A stretch of DNA of 64,000 nucleotides from CBDBJK01 sp965206395 (GTDB taxonomy: Bacteria > Chloroflexota > Dehalococcoidia > Lucifugimonadales > CATOSD01): NCBI GenBank assembly GCA_965206395.1, contig CBDBJK010000037.1, positions 124,001 through 188,000 on the forward strand, read 5' to 3'. The notes under the pieces are model-generated. The model did not search any database. It was not told where the DNA came from and saw nothing but the letters and a program-made list of their open reading frames with translations. Below, piece by piece: positions 7,176 to 16,041 of the stretch (the stretch's first letter is position 1; each line of letters starts with the position of its first letter). Both the position numbers and the translations under genes were made by a program.

Positions 7176-9022
7176 CCGGCGGTGATATGTTCCATGGGGT
7201 AAGTCGCGGGCACGTCGATGACGAGGTCTTCGGGACCGTTTATAGTCAGCGCGTCGTGCTTCGGATGCTCCCTTACATCCTTCCATACAAACACTTTGCA
7301 ATAATCGCCACCTTCGCCATGCTGGTGTTTACCGTCACCCAGGTCGCGGTTCCCTGGATCATCAAGCTGGGAATCGACGACTACATCTTGGGCGACGGCG
7401 ATTTCAACGGGCTTACCTGGGTGTTCGGCCTGTTCATCGGCGTGGCCGTGCTGAACTGGGCATCCAACTACGGCCAACAACTGGCGATGGCAAAAGTCGG
7501 CCAGGGAATTTTGTACGGCCTTCGCCAAAAGATGTTCGGCCACCTTCAAAAGCTGTCCGTATCTTACTACGACAAAACCGAGGTTGGGCGCATAATGTCC
7601 CGCGTCCAGGGAGACACCTCACAACTACAAGAGTTCATGGCTCTGGTAGTGATGACGCTCGGAGACCTGCTTGCCCTCCTCGGAATCGTCATAATGCTGC
7701 TGGTATTGAACCTCAAGTTGGGCCTCATATCGATGGTCTCAATACCTATACTGATTACTATCATGGCATTCTGGCAGCCAGTTGCGCGAAAGGCGTTCAT
7801 GCAGGTTCGGCGCGCGATAGCTATCGTCAACGGCGCGCTAAACGAGAACATTACGGGCATCCGTGTCGTCCAGAGCATGAACCGCCAGGACAGGAACCTG
7901 GAGATATTCGACGGCAAAAACCGCACCCACCTGAATGCCAACCTGTTTGCCAGCAAGCTCTCTGCCGGGCTTCTTGCGCCAGTGGACATCTTGACGGCGG
8001 TTTCCATAGGGTTAGCCCTATTTTTCGGCGCGCGTATGGTTGTAGGCAACGAGCTAGAGGTCGGCGCGCTCGTCGGCTTCATCATGTACATCCAGCGTTT
8101 CTTCGACCCTATTCGCAACCTTACGATGCAGTACACGCAGTTGCAACGCTCGATGGCGTCGGGCGCTCGTATTTTCGACCTGCTGGATACCCCGCTGGAC
8201 CTTGAGGACGCTCCTGATGCGGTAGAGCTTCCAAGGCTCAGGGGCGAAGTCGAGTTCAAAAACCTTAGCTTCGCCTACGTTCCGGGCGAATATATCCTGA
8301 AAAATATCAACCTGCACATAAACCCCGGCGAGACTGTCGCGATAGTAGGCCCCACAGGAGCAGGCAAGACTTCGATGGTTTCCCTCATGTCGCGGTTCTA
8401 CGACGTTCCACGCGATCATGGGGCCATTCTCATCGACGGACACGACATCCGCGACGTTACACGAAACTCGCTTGCAAGCCAGATGAGCATGGTTTTGCAA
8501 GAGCCTTTTCTGTTCTCCGGCACTGTCAGGGACAACATTAAGTACAACAACCAGGATGCTACCGAAGAGCAGATGATAGAGGCGGCCAAGGCCGTGAACG
8601 CGCACGATTTCATAATGCGACTTGGGGATGGATACGACACCTTCCTCGCCGAGCGCGGCGTCAACCTCAGCCTGGGGCAACGTCAGCTTCTGAGCTTTGC
8701 AAGGGCCATCGTCGCCGATCCGCGCATCCTCATTCTGGACGAGGCCACTGCCAACATCGACAGCTACACCGAAGTGCTGATTCAGCGAGCCTTGCAAAGC
8801 CTGCTCAAGGGACGCACCGCCATCGTAATCGCCCACCGCCTGTCCACCATTCGAGGCGCGGACAAGATAGTCGTGCTCAACCTCGGCGAGATTATGGAGA
8901 TAGGCACTCATGACGAGCTTATGGATCGCGATGGCCTGTACGCGCACCTGTACCGCATGAACTACGCCTCCATCGAGGAGCCACTGCCGATAGCTGGCAA
9001 CGGCGACAGCGGCGGAAACTAG
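7172..9022 (+). CDS. ABC exporter half-transporter, canonical-Glu partner
   Basis: The 616-residue partner has the same exporter domain plus NBD plan. Walker A is VGPTGAGKTS, Walker B is ILILDEATANID with the normal catalytic Glu, and the H-loop is IAHRLSTIRG. Its signature is LSLGQRQ instead of LSGGQRQ (about residue 500). Combined with the Asp-bearing partner, the altered signature and the altered Walker B fall in the same composite nucleotide site, leaving one degenerate and one active site. That is the standard heterodimer arrangement. The start overlaps the preceding stop. A strong terminator follows at 9056-9086, so these two genes form one operon. Confidence 0.92.
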   Translation: MTGGDMFHGVSRGHVDDEVFGTVYSQRVVLRMLPYILPYKHFAIIATFAMLVFTVTQVAVPWIIKLGIDDYILGDGDFNGLTWVFGLFIGVAVLNWASNYGQQLAMAKVGQGILYGLRQKMFGHLQKLSVSYYDKTEVGRIMSRVQGDTSQLQEFMALVVMTLGDLLALLGIVIMLLVLNLKLGLISMVSIPILITIMAFWQPVARKAFMQVRRAIAIVNGALNENITGIRVVQSMNRQDRNLEIFDGKNRTHLNANLFASKLSAGLLAPVDILTAVSIGLALFFGARMVVGNELEVGALVGFIMYIQRFFDPIRNLTMQYTQLQRSMASGARIFDLLDTPLDLEDAPDAVELPRLRGEVEFKNLSFAYVPGEYILKNINLHINPGETVAIVGPTGAGKTSMVSLMSRFYDVPRDHGAILIDGHDIRDVTRNSLASQMSMVLQEPFLFSGTVRDNIKYNNQDATEEQMIEAAKAVNAHDFIMRLGDGYDTFLAERGVNLSLGQRQLLSFARAIVADPRILILDEATANIDSYTEVLIQRALQSLLKGRTAIVIAHRLSTIRGADKIVVLNLGEIMEIGTHDELMDRDGLYAHLYRMNYASIEEPLPIAGNGDSGGN

Positions 9023-9055
9023 CGGCGCTTTTCATATACCTTTCGCTCATCACAG

Positions 9056-9086
9056 CGGCCCCGATAATTCGGGGCCGTTTGCTTTT
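9056..9086 (+). terminator. Intrinsic terminator of the ABC exporter operon
   Basis: A GC-rich hairpin (cggccccga / tcggggccg, about 9056-9077) with a tiny AT loop is followed by tttgctttt. Confidence 0.85.
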
Positions 9087-9120
9087 GCATTTTGCTTGTA
9101 AGAGACTCGATTGGTGCTAA

Positions 9121-9226
9121 AATGGTCACGTCGCGAACATCTACACCATAGGCCACAATAATCACACCTGGGAGAAGTTAGCCGACCTGCTCAAGGAACA
9201 CGGCATCCAGACGCTGATGGACACTA
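9121..9226 (+). pseudogene. N-terminal fragment of a DUF488 protein
   Basis: The frame at 9136-9222 reads NIYTIGHNNHTWEKLADLLK then EHGIQTLMDT, matching the start of DUF488 proteins (IYTIGHSNH...GIxxLVDVR). No start codon exists in this frame after the in-frame TAA at 9118; an ATG at 9122 is in another frame and stops early, so a frameshift is likely. The fragment ends at the IS630 insertion. Joining across the IS gives MDTR followed by a quick stop, so the gene was already truncated before IS630 arrived. Confidence 0.55.
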
Positions 9227-10475
9227 GTGGTTCAACGTTTTTGTATTGATGGGTAGAGTGACTTTAGCTTGATGCGCGCATCCTCGGTAGTGAAGCGCCA
9301 ATCCACTCGTATCACATCCCGGTTGCGTTGATTCTGCCAAGCATTGACCTCGCCGCGCAGGATGTCTTGATTGGCAATCCGTCGGTCCAGGCACTGTCGA
9401 GCCAGCACACCGATCTCTATCTCCGCCATATTCAACCAACTCCCGTGTTTGGGAGTGTAGTGTATCTCCAGTCGCTCAGCTATACGCCTCGCCTCAGCAG
9501 GCTCGAATGCCTCGTATAGCGAGGACAGCTTGTGAGTGTTGAGATTGTCCATTACCAGCACGATCCGGTCTCTGTCAGGGTAGTCCTCGTCGACCAGTTT
9601 CTTTATCACATGCGCCCAGTCCACCTTCGTGCGACGCTCTCTGATCTCGACTCGGCGCCATCCGTCCAACGGTGCAAACAGCACGAACAGGCTGCTCACT
9701 CCATTGCGCTCGTATTCGTAGTCGTATGCCGCCGATAAGCCGGGCGCTGCGGGACGCGGCACTCGCGTCTCCTTGACTTGCTGTTTGCTCGTCTCATCCA
9801 TGCACACCAGAACCTCATTCCCATCGTACGGCCGTTGGTAGACCTCCAGTACGTCTTCCATCACGTCTTCCATCGCGCACACAAACTCCGCGCTCTGACC
9901 GGGCGGGATGCACCAACTCTGCTTCAGCCACGGCTTCAGTTCGTTTTTTTTTAAGCGCCTGGCGAACCGTCTCGGTGCTAATGGTCCCGACTATCTCACA
10001 CTCGACCAACTGGTCAGCCAACAGCTTCAGGGTCCAACTGGCACGCCCCTCCGGCGGTTCCCCGCAGGCCATCGCTATCAACCGTGCTTCACCTTCGCCG
10101 TCCAGTCTCTTTTGACGCCGACGCAGTTGCTTTTTGCGATTCAGCGCAGACTCGACCCCCTCCTCCACACAGCGCTTGCGTATTCGCTCGACCGTTGACT
10201 GTCCCACACCGAGCGCGCTGGTGATGTCCGCGTCCTTCATTCCCCCGTCCGAGCGTGACTCATCGCTCATCAGCAGAATGCGCGCATGGGTCTGTTTGTA
10301 CGCCGCAGCCCGACCGCGTGAGACCAAGGCGTTGAGTTCCTGTTGTTCGTCGGTAGTCAGTCTGATACGGTACTTCTTGGTAGACATCATGGTTCCTCCT
10401 CGGTTCAACGTTACGATTGAACCCTCAAGAGGAACAATGACTATCATGGTATTCATTTCAATGATGTTGGACCAC
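9227..10475 (-). mobile_element. IS630-family element, copy 1
   Basis: The 1249-bp element is flanked by TA dinucleotides (9225-9226 and 10476-10477), the IS630/Tc1 target duplication. The terminal inverted repeats begin GTGGTTCAACG and GTGGTCCAACA. A nearly identical copy of equal length lies in the opposite orientation at 42697-43945. The transposase reads on the minus strand. Confidence 0.92.
9232..10390 (-). CDS. IS630 transposase, two overlapping frames (frameshift at A9)
   Basis: The first frame (10390 down to 9815) starts at ATG 10390 behind GAGGAGG and holds the HTH region (KDADITSALGVGQSTVERIR). The second frame (9882 down to 9232) holds the DDE domain: VLVCMDETSKQ, VLVMDNLNTH, and LEIHYTPKHGSWLNMAEIEI with its Glu. 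At a run of nine A residues (plus-strand T run 9944-9952) the downstream frame continues in register as KKNELKPW... toward SAEFVCAMEDV, the usual IS630 linker. A +1 (or -2) shift, or RNA-polymerase slippage on A9, would join the frames. The other copy keeps the same A9 run. Confidence 0.85.
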
Positions 10476-11207
10476 TAGGGATGAGTAACAAAGGACTCGT
10501 ACAAATGAAAAAACTTGAGGAGCGAATAGCCCAGGGCGAGGTCATTATTCTCGACGGAGAGACGGGCACCGAGCTTGAACGTCGTGGCGTCCCAATGCAC
10601 GGCGAGGCTTGGAGCGCGGCGGCTCTGCATACTCACCCGGAAGTGGTGCGTCAGGTGCATGAGGACTACATTCGAGCGGGCGCAGACATTATCATCACGA
10701 ACACCTTCGCATCCGCCCGCCATACGCTCGAACGCACGGAGATGGCAGACCAGGTGCGAGAGCTTAACACCCGCGCCGTCACGCTCGCAAAGGAAGCGCG
10801 GGAAGCGGTGGCAAGCAATCGCCCAGTCTACATCGCCGGTTCCATTTCGACTTCGTTCAGGGGCGACACTCAAGAAACGAGTGCCAACTTCAAAGAGCAG
10901 GCCGAGATACTCACAGAGGCAGGCGTTGACTTCCTCATTATGGAAATGATGACGGATGTCAGGCAGTCCGCATATGCAATCGAGGCGGCAGTGTCGATGG
11001 GGACTCCGGTCTGGGTTGGCTTTAGCTGCAAAATGAGCGATGATGGCTCTCAAGTCGTTCTGCTGCGCAGCAAAGGCGAGAGCTTCGCGGAGGCTCTGAA
11101 CACCCTGCTGCCCATAGGCGGCTCGCTGGTGTCTGTGATGCACTCAAGAACCGATGACACGACACCTGCGTTGCGCGTCGTGCAAGAACACTGGAACGGG
11201 CCTCTAG

Positions 11208-12680
11208 CAGCCTGTCCGAGTAATGCGGGGCAGTAAGGGTTAAAATAGAGGCAAAGCTGGGTTGAGGAGGCAGGGATGAGCAAGACCTTTCGCCGCTATG
11301 AGCCAGATCAGATGCTGCTGATGCCGGTGGCCCTTCAGGAGTGGCTACCCGCGGACCATCTGGCCTACTTCATCTCCGATGTGGTGGACCAGGTGGACTT
11401 GAAGGAAATCCTGAGCAGGTATGAGGGAGAGGAGCGAGGCTATCCTCCCTACCATCCGGTGATGATGGTAAAGGTGCTGGTCTACGCCTACTGTGTTGGG
11501 GCACCCTCCTCCCGGCGCATCGAGAAGCGTCTCCATGAAGACATTGCCTTCCGTGTGCTGGCGGCCAACAACACGCCCGACTTCCGCACCATCTCCGACT
11601 TCCGCAAGGAACACCTGGTAGCGCTGGGAGGTCTCTTTCTAAAGGTGCTGGAGCTATGCCGCCAAGCCGGGCTGGCCAAGCTGGGGCACGTTTCCCTGGA
11701 TGGGACTAAGGTGAAAGCCAACGCCTCCAAGCATAAGGCCATGAGCTACGGCAAGATGAAAGAGAAAAGGGCACGACTGGAGGCAGAGGTTGAGGAGCTA
11801 CTCAAGCGGGCTCAGGAGGTGGACGAAGAAGAGGACCGGCGCTACGGGAAGGACCGGCGCGGGGATGAGTTGCCCGTGGAACTGGCCTTTCGCGAAAGCC
11901 GGCTGAAGAAGATTAGAGAGGCCCAGGAGGCCCTGGAAGCGGAGGCCCAAGCCCAGGGGAAGGAAGCCCCGGAGGATAAGGCCCAGCGGAACTTCACCGA
12001 CCCGGACTCTCGCATAATGCCAGGCCCTGGGGGTAAGGAGTTCAGCCAATCTTACAACTGTCAGGCGGCGGTGGACAGCGCCCATCAGGTGATTGTGGCG
12101 GCCGATGTCACCAACCAGCCCCCCGACCAGGGCTGGGCCCTACCCCTGGTGCAGCAGACAGAGAACAACACTGGCACTCTACCCAGAGAAGCATCGGCCG
12201 ATGCTGGCTACTACTCGGCCCAAGCGGTAGCGGAACTCTACGCTTTAGGAGTAGACCCCTTCATCCCACCGGATAAGACCCGGCATGGAACGGTGATACC
12301 GTCGGCACCTCGAGGTCGTATTCCCAGGCATCTGTCGCCGGCGGACCGGATGCGAAGGAAGCTGCGAACCCAGCGGGGTCGGCAGCGTTACGCCCTGAGG
12401 ATGGAGACGGTAGAGCCGGTGTTCGGGCAGATCAAACAGGCTCGGGGCTTCCGGCAGTTTCTGCTCCGAGGATTAGCGAAGGTGAAGTTGGAGTGGAAGC
12501 TAATCTGCGCTGGACACAACCTGCTCAAGCTCTTCTCTGCCCTGAACAGCCACCCCAAGCCAGGGAGTCGGATGGTGGCATAAGAGACTATCTTTGACGC
12601 CCGCTGACCAGGAGCCCCCACGGAAGCAACTACTTATCCCTCACGCCCCAACTCCCATTAGTAATTACCCAGACAGGCTC
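11208..12680 (+). mobile_element. IS1182-family element
   Basis: A 1473-bp element is bounded by the 4-bp duplication CTAG (11204-11207 and 12681-12684). The terminal repeats are CAGCCTGTCCGAGTAAT on the left and GAGCCTGTCTGGGTAAT on the right (reverse complement). It carries one full-length transposase and interrupts the S-methyltransferase gene. Confidence 0.92.
11276..12583 (+). CDS. IS1182 transposase
   Basis: The 435-residue transposase begins at ATG 11276 behind GAGGAGG. The N-terminal DUF772-like part (YHPVMMVKVLVYAYCVGAPS, NTPDFRTISDFRKEH) precedes the catalytic domain with VSLDGTKVKANASKHK (first Asp). A long charged helical insertion follows (about residues 160-240), then QAAVDSAHQVIVAADVTNQP, EASADAGYYS (second Asp) and METVEPVFGQIKQARGFRQF (Glu). 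It appears intact. Confidence 0.93.
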   Translation: MSKTFRRYEPDQMLLMPVALQEWLPADHLAYFISDVVDQVDLKEILSRYEGEERGYPPYHPVMMVKVLVYAYCVGAPSSRRIEKRLHEDIAFRVLAANNTPDFRTISDFRKEHLVALGGLFLKVLELCRQAGLAKLGHVSLDGTKVKANASKHKAMSYGKMKEKRARLEAEVEELLKRAQEVDEEEDRRYGKDRRGDELPVELAFRESRLKKIREAQEALEAEAQAQGKEAPEDKAQRNFTDPDSRIMPGPGGKEFSQSYNCQAAVDSAHQVIVAADVTNQPPDQGWALPLVQQTENNTGTLPREASADAGYYSAQAVAELYALGVDPFIPPDKTRHGTVIPSAPRGRIPRHLSPADRMRRKLRTQRGRQRYALRMETVEPVFGQIKQARGFRQFLLRGLAKVKLEWKLICAGHNLLKLFSALNSHPKPGSRMVA

Positions 12681-12896
12681 CTAGGCGCTTATCCCGAATC
12701 GGGCAGGTTCACGATGCCCAACTGGAAGTTCGAGGATATCATGCTCCCCAAAGATTTCCTGACTGAGGCTAGGGAGCGAGTGCAAATGGGAGTGCAACTA
12801 ATCGGCGGATGCTGTGGATTCGGGCCAGATCATATCCGTTTGCTGAGGGAGGAGCTTCCTTCGCACATTCCGTCGGAATAACTATCGGCATCGGCC

Positions 12897-13928
12897 CTAG
12901 AAAAAGCTCGCCTGGGCCGTGTTGGGCCTGTCCTTTGTGTACTCGAAGCCTAGGTGCTCGTAGGCGCGGCGTGTGGCTACGCGGCCTCTGGGAGTCCTGT
13001 CTAGGAAGCCAAGCTGAAGCAGGTACGGCTCGTACACCTCCTCGATGGTCTCGCCCTCCTCGCTGATGGATGCCGCCAGTGTGTCCAGCCCCACCGGGCC
13101 GCCGTCGAACTTTTCGATGATCGAGCGCAGCACCATGTGGTCGATGTTGTCCAGACCTAACGAATCGACATCCAGCCTCGCGAGCGCGTCAATGGCTACC
13201 TCTTTTGTAACCACGTTGTCGGCCATCACCAGGGCGTAGTCACGCACGCGCTTGAGTAGCCTGTTGGCGACCCTGGGCGTTCCCCTGGCGCGGCGCGCTA
13301 TCTCGTATATGCCCTCCGGCTCGGCCTCGATGTCCAGAATCCGGGTCGAGCGTTGAACGATGGTGCGCATATCGTCTTCATCATAGAAGTCCAGCCGGTG
13401 AGTCGAGCCGAAGCGGTCTCGCAGAGGCGAGCTGACCATGCCGTAGCGGGTCGTCGCTCCTATGAGGGTGAACGGCTTTATGGTCAGGTTCATGCTCCGC
13501 GCTTTCAATCCCTTATCTATGACCCACGAGACGAAGAAGTCCTCCATGGCGGGGTATAGCACCTCCTCAACGACCCTGTTCAGACGGTGTACTTCGTCGA
13601 CGAACAGGATGTCATCCTTCTGAAGCTGTGTGAGGATGGCTACCATGTCGCCGGGCCGCTCGATGGCCGGGCCGGATGTGGTCTTGATGCGCACGCCCAT
13701 CTCGGTGGCTACGATGTTGGCGAGGGTGGTCTTGCCCAGTCCCGGCGGGCCATAGACCAGGATATGATCGAGAGGCTCGCCCCGCTGCCTGGCCGCGGCT
13801 ATGGCTATCTCAAGGTTGCTCTTGACCCTACCCTGGCCTACGTAATCGGACAGTTGCCGGGGACGAAGGTTAGTATCGAGCGAGTAATCTTCTTCATGGG
13901 ACTTGCCGGAGACAAGGCGATCATTCAT
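12897..13928 (-). CDS. ruvB: Holliday junction branch-migration ATPase RuvB
   Basis: RuvB is the hexameric AAA+ motor that drives branch migration with RuvA at Holliday junctions in the cytosol. The 343-residue product has the usual length. Motifs: LRPRQLSDYVGQ at the N-terminus, Walker A YGPPGLGKTTLA, Walker B DILFVDEVHRLN, sensor-1 TLIGATTRYGMVSSPLRDRF with the arginine finger, GTPRVANRLLKRVRDYA (sensor 2), and the C-terminal winged helix (GGPVGLDTLAASISEE, PYLLQLGFLDRTPRGR). RuvA and RuvC are not next to it. Confidence 0.97.
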   Translation of the reverse strand: MNDRLVSGKSHEEDYSLDTNLRPRQLSDYVGQGRVKSNLEIAIAAARQRGEPLDHILVYGPPGLGKTTLANIVATEMGVRIKTTSGPAIERPGDMVAILTQLQKDDILFVDEVHRLNRVVEEVLYPAMEDFFVSWVIDKGLKARSMNLTIKPFTLIGATTRYGMVSSPLRDRFGSTHRLDFYDEDDMRTIVQRSTRILDIEAEPEGIYEIARRARGTPRVANRLLKRVRDYALVMADNVVTKEVAIDALARLDVDSLGLDNIDHMVLRSIIEKFDGGPVGLDTLAASISEEGETIEEVYEPYLLQLGFLDRTPRGRVATRRAYEHLGFEYTKDRPNTAQASFF

Positions 13929-14476
13929 CGAGTCTTCATCCTTGGCGGGTTCAAGCCCGCCCCTGCAATTCAGAACTTGTGTTCATTTTATGGTCGTCGC
14001 ATGTTAGTGTCAAGGAATTATGGACAGGGCTATGAGCCTGAAATCATTCGGAATGTTTGACAACAAAGTAACGCCATATGCAACAATGGATCGAATCTGA
14101 AGAAGCAGATGTACATAGCAGCGTCTTGGCCCACGTCCAACAGGAGAATACCATGTTCAGATGTGAAATCGGCGACGACGCGGAACTTCGCCTGCTCGAA
14201 GACCGTCACGCCGAGGAGCTGTTCAACCTCGTCGACCGCAACCGAGAGTATCTTCGAGAGTGGTTGCCGTTCATAAATGACGCCACGTCTGTCGAAGACG
14301 AGAGGAATTTTATTAGAAGCTCGCTTGGACGATTCGCCACAAACGGAAGCTTTTCTGCTGGTATATGGTTCAAGGGCAAAATAGCTGGCAGCATAGGGCT
14401 TCACTCAATCAACTGGGTCAACCGAAAGACGAGCATCGGCTACTGGATCAGCGAGGACTGTCAGCGCAACGGACTA

Positions 14477-14970
14477 GGTTGTGTTGACATTTGGTGCATA
14501 ATGGATACATGTCAACGACTGAATTACGCAATGAACAATGGTCGAAAATCCTTGAATTTCTGCGCTCATGCCCAGACCTCTACGTTGGAGAAGAGGACGA
14601 TTGCAGGCGCTACGTCGAGGCCATCCTGTGGACGGCACGAAGTGGTGCTCCTTGGAGACTGCTGCCTGAGCACTACGGTCACTGGAACAGCGTATATAAG
14701 CGCTTCGCACGCTGGTGTGAAAAGGGTGTATGGGAACGAATGCATCAGCATTTTGTGCAAGACCCCGATATGGAGCATGTCATCATTGATAGCACTGTGG
14801 TTCGCGCTCATCCCTGTGCTGCTGGAGCCTCCAAAAAAACGGTGGCCAATCGGCCCAAGCTCTTGGCCGGAGCCGAGGCGGGTTCAGTACCAAGATCCAC
14901 GTGAGCGTGGATGGATTGGGCAACCCGTTGCGCTTTGAGCTCACAGCAGGTCAACGTCACGACATCACCC
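14477..14970 (+). mobile_element. Partial IS5-family (IS427-type) element, left part only
   Basis: This is the left 494 bp of the same element found complete at 14971-15789 and 50095-50935. It begins with the terminal repeat GGTTGTGTTGACATTT and stops inside the orfB region at gacatcaccc, directly abutting the next copy. It carries orfA from ATG 14509 (MSTTELRNEQWSKILEFLRS) in an unbroken frame to 14904, with a single unit of the 11-bp motif that is amplified in the other copies. Confidence 0.88.
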
Positions 14971-15002
14971 GGTTGTGTTGACATTTGGTGCATAATGGAT
15001 AC

Positions 15003-15774
15003 ATGTCAACGACTGAATTACGCAATGAACAATGGTCAAAAATCCTTGAATTTCTGCGCCCATGCCCAGACCTCTACGTTGGAGAGGAGGACGATTGCAG
15101 GCGCTACGTCGAGGCCATCCTGTGGATGGCACGAAGTGGTGCTCCTTGGAGACTGCTGCCTGAGCACTACGGTCACTGGAACAGCGTATATAAGCGCTTC
15201 GCACGCTGGTGTGAAAAGGGTGTATGGGAACGAATGCATCAGCATTTTGTGCAAGACCCCGATATGGAGCATGTCATCATTGATAGCACTGTGATAGCAC
15301 TGTGGTTCGCGCTCATCCCTGTGCTGCTGGAGCCTCCAAAAAAACGGTGGCCAATCGGCCCAAGCTCTTGGCCGGAGCCGAGGCGGGTTCAGTACCAAGA
15401 TCCACGTGAGCGTGGATGGATTGGGCAACCCGTTGCGCTTTGAGCTCACAGCAGGTCAACGTCACGACATCACCCAGGCACAGGCATTGATTGCTGATTT
15501 CGAAACCGAGCATGTGATTGCTGATAAGGGATACGATTCGATGGATTTTCTCCAATGCATCCTGGGCAGGGGCGCGTTACCTGTGATTCCACCTCGGTCA
15601 AATCGAAAGACGCCACGAGAGTATGATGAGTACCTTTACCGAGAGCGCCACCTTGTGGAGTGTTTCATCAACAAGATCAAGCACTACCGGCATATCTTCT
15701 CTCGCTTTGACAAGCTGTCATCGCGTTTCCTGGGATTCTTGAACTTCGTCGGTGCTCTCATATGGCTCAGATGA
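15003..15774 (+). pseudogene. IS427-type transposase orfA/orfB, frame broken by 11-bp repeat
   Basis: OrfA starts at ATG 15003 and should pass by -1 frameshifting at an A7 run (ccAAAAAAAcgg) into orfB. That frame then reads KNGGQSAQALGRSRGGFSTK toward the DDE part (HVIADKGYDS; RHLVECFINKIKHYRHIF). The extra 11-bp unit at 15293-15303 shifts orfA out of register before the slippery site, giving DSTVIALWFALIP instead of DSTVVRAHPC. OrfB itself (15406-15774) is open. Confidence 0.82.
15282..15303 (+). repeat. 11-bp tandem repeat, 2 units, in transposase gene
   Basis: The unit gatagcactgt occurs twice in tandem here, once in the partial copy (14788-14798) and four times in the copy on the minus strand at 50581-50624. 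Flanking bases are otherwise the same. Because 11 is not a multiple of three, the unit number changes the reading frame. Confidence 0.93.
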
Positions 15775-16041
15775 AATGTCAACACAACCTAGTTACAAGG
15801 TCTTGCGTTGCTCTGATAGACTACGCGATCTATGAGCTTGGACTTAACAGCGTGGAAATCGACGTCGCCACTGAAAACACAAAGAGCCGCGCAATCCCGG
15901 AAAGGCTTGGCTTCACGCAGGAAGGCGTGCTACGGGATGAAATGTGGCTTTACGACCATCATGTAGACATCGTGGTCTATACCATTCTGTCGAAGGAGTG
16001 GAAGAACAGGGGAAGCCGGTAACCGCTAGCAGGAGGTGAAA

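Larger units (their letters stand above)
10481..12881 (+). pseudogene. Homocysteine S-methyltransferase-like gene split by IS1182
   Basis: The 5' part (10481-11207) and 3' part (12685-12881) join exactly through one copy of the CTAG duplication to give 307 codons with no frame change (...EHWNGPL + GAYPESG...). The protein is a Pfam S-methyl_trans type enzyme, transferring a methyl group to homocysteine or a related thiol. It shows GETGTELERRG at the N-terminus, TNTFASAR in the middle and GGCCGFGPDHIRLL with the zinc-binding cysteine pair near the C-terminus. A third zinc cysteine may be the one in VGFSCKMS. The start is ATG 10481 or ATG 10505 (the latter has AAAGGA upstream). The gene is inactive unless the IS is precisely lost. 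Confidence 0.88.
14971..15789 (+). mobile_element. Complete IS5-family (IS427-type) element, tandem second copy
   Basis: An 819-bp element with inverted ends GGTTGTGTTGACATTT; its right end abuts TA and the acetyltransferase 3' part. The left end abuts the truncated first copy rather than a TA, so the pair did not arise by a simple second insertion. Insertion into copy A followed by recombination between the copies, or insertion through a tandem intermediate, would explain it. Confidence 0.88.
14153..16022 (+). pseudogene. RimJ/RimL-type GNAT acetyltransferase split by IS5-type elements
   Basis: The 5' part (14153-14476) and 3' part (15792-16022) rejoin exactly through one TA copy to a 184-residue GNAT. 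ATG 14153 is chosen because AGGAG (14142-14146) sits six bases upstream. The N-terminal half reads LRLLEDRHAEELFNLVDRNR, IGYWISEDCQRNGLG (start of the acetyl-CoA loop). The 3' part continues LVTRSCVALIDYAIYELGLN, VEIDVATENTKSRAIPERLG and ends DIVVYTILSKEW. The family acetylates N-terminal amines, often of ribosomal proteins; the substrate here is unknown. The insertion falls in the acetyl-CoA loop, so the gene is inactive. Confidence 0.9.

Noticed and set aside
8054..8947. A 297-codon minus-strand frame inside the second ABC exporter gene
   Set aside because: It lies wholly antisense to a clear ABC transporter, has no ribosome-binding site or recognisable domain, and is the usual shadow frame of GC-rich coding sequence.
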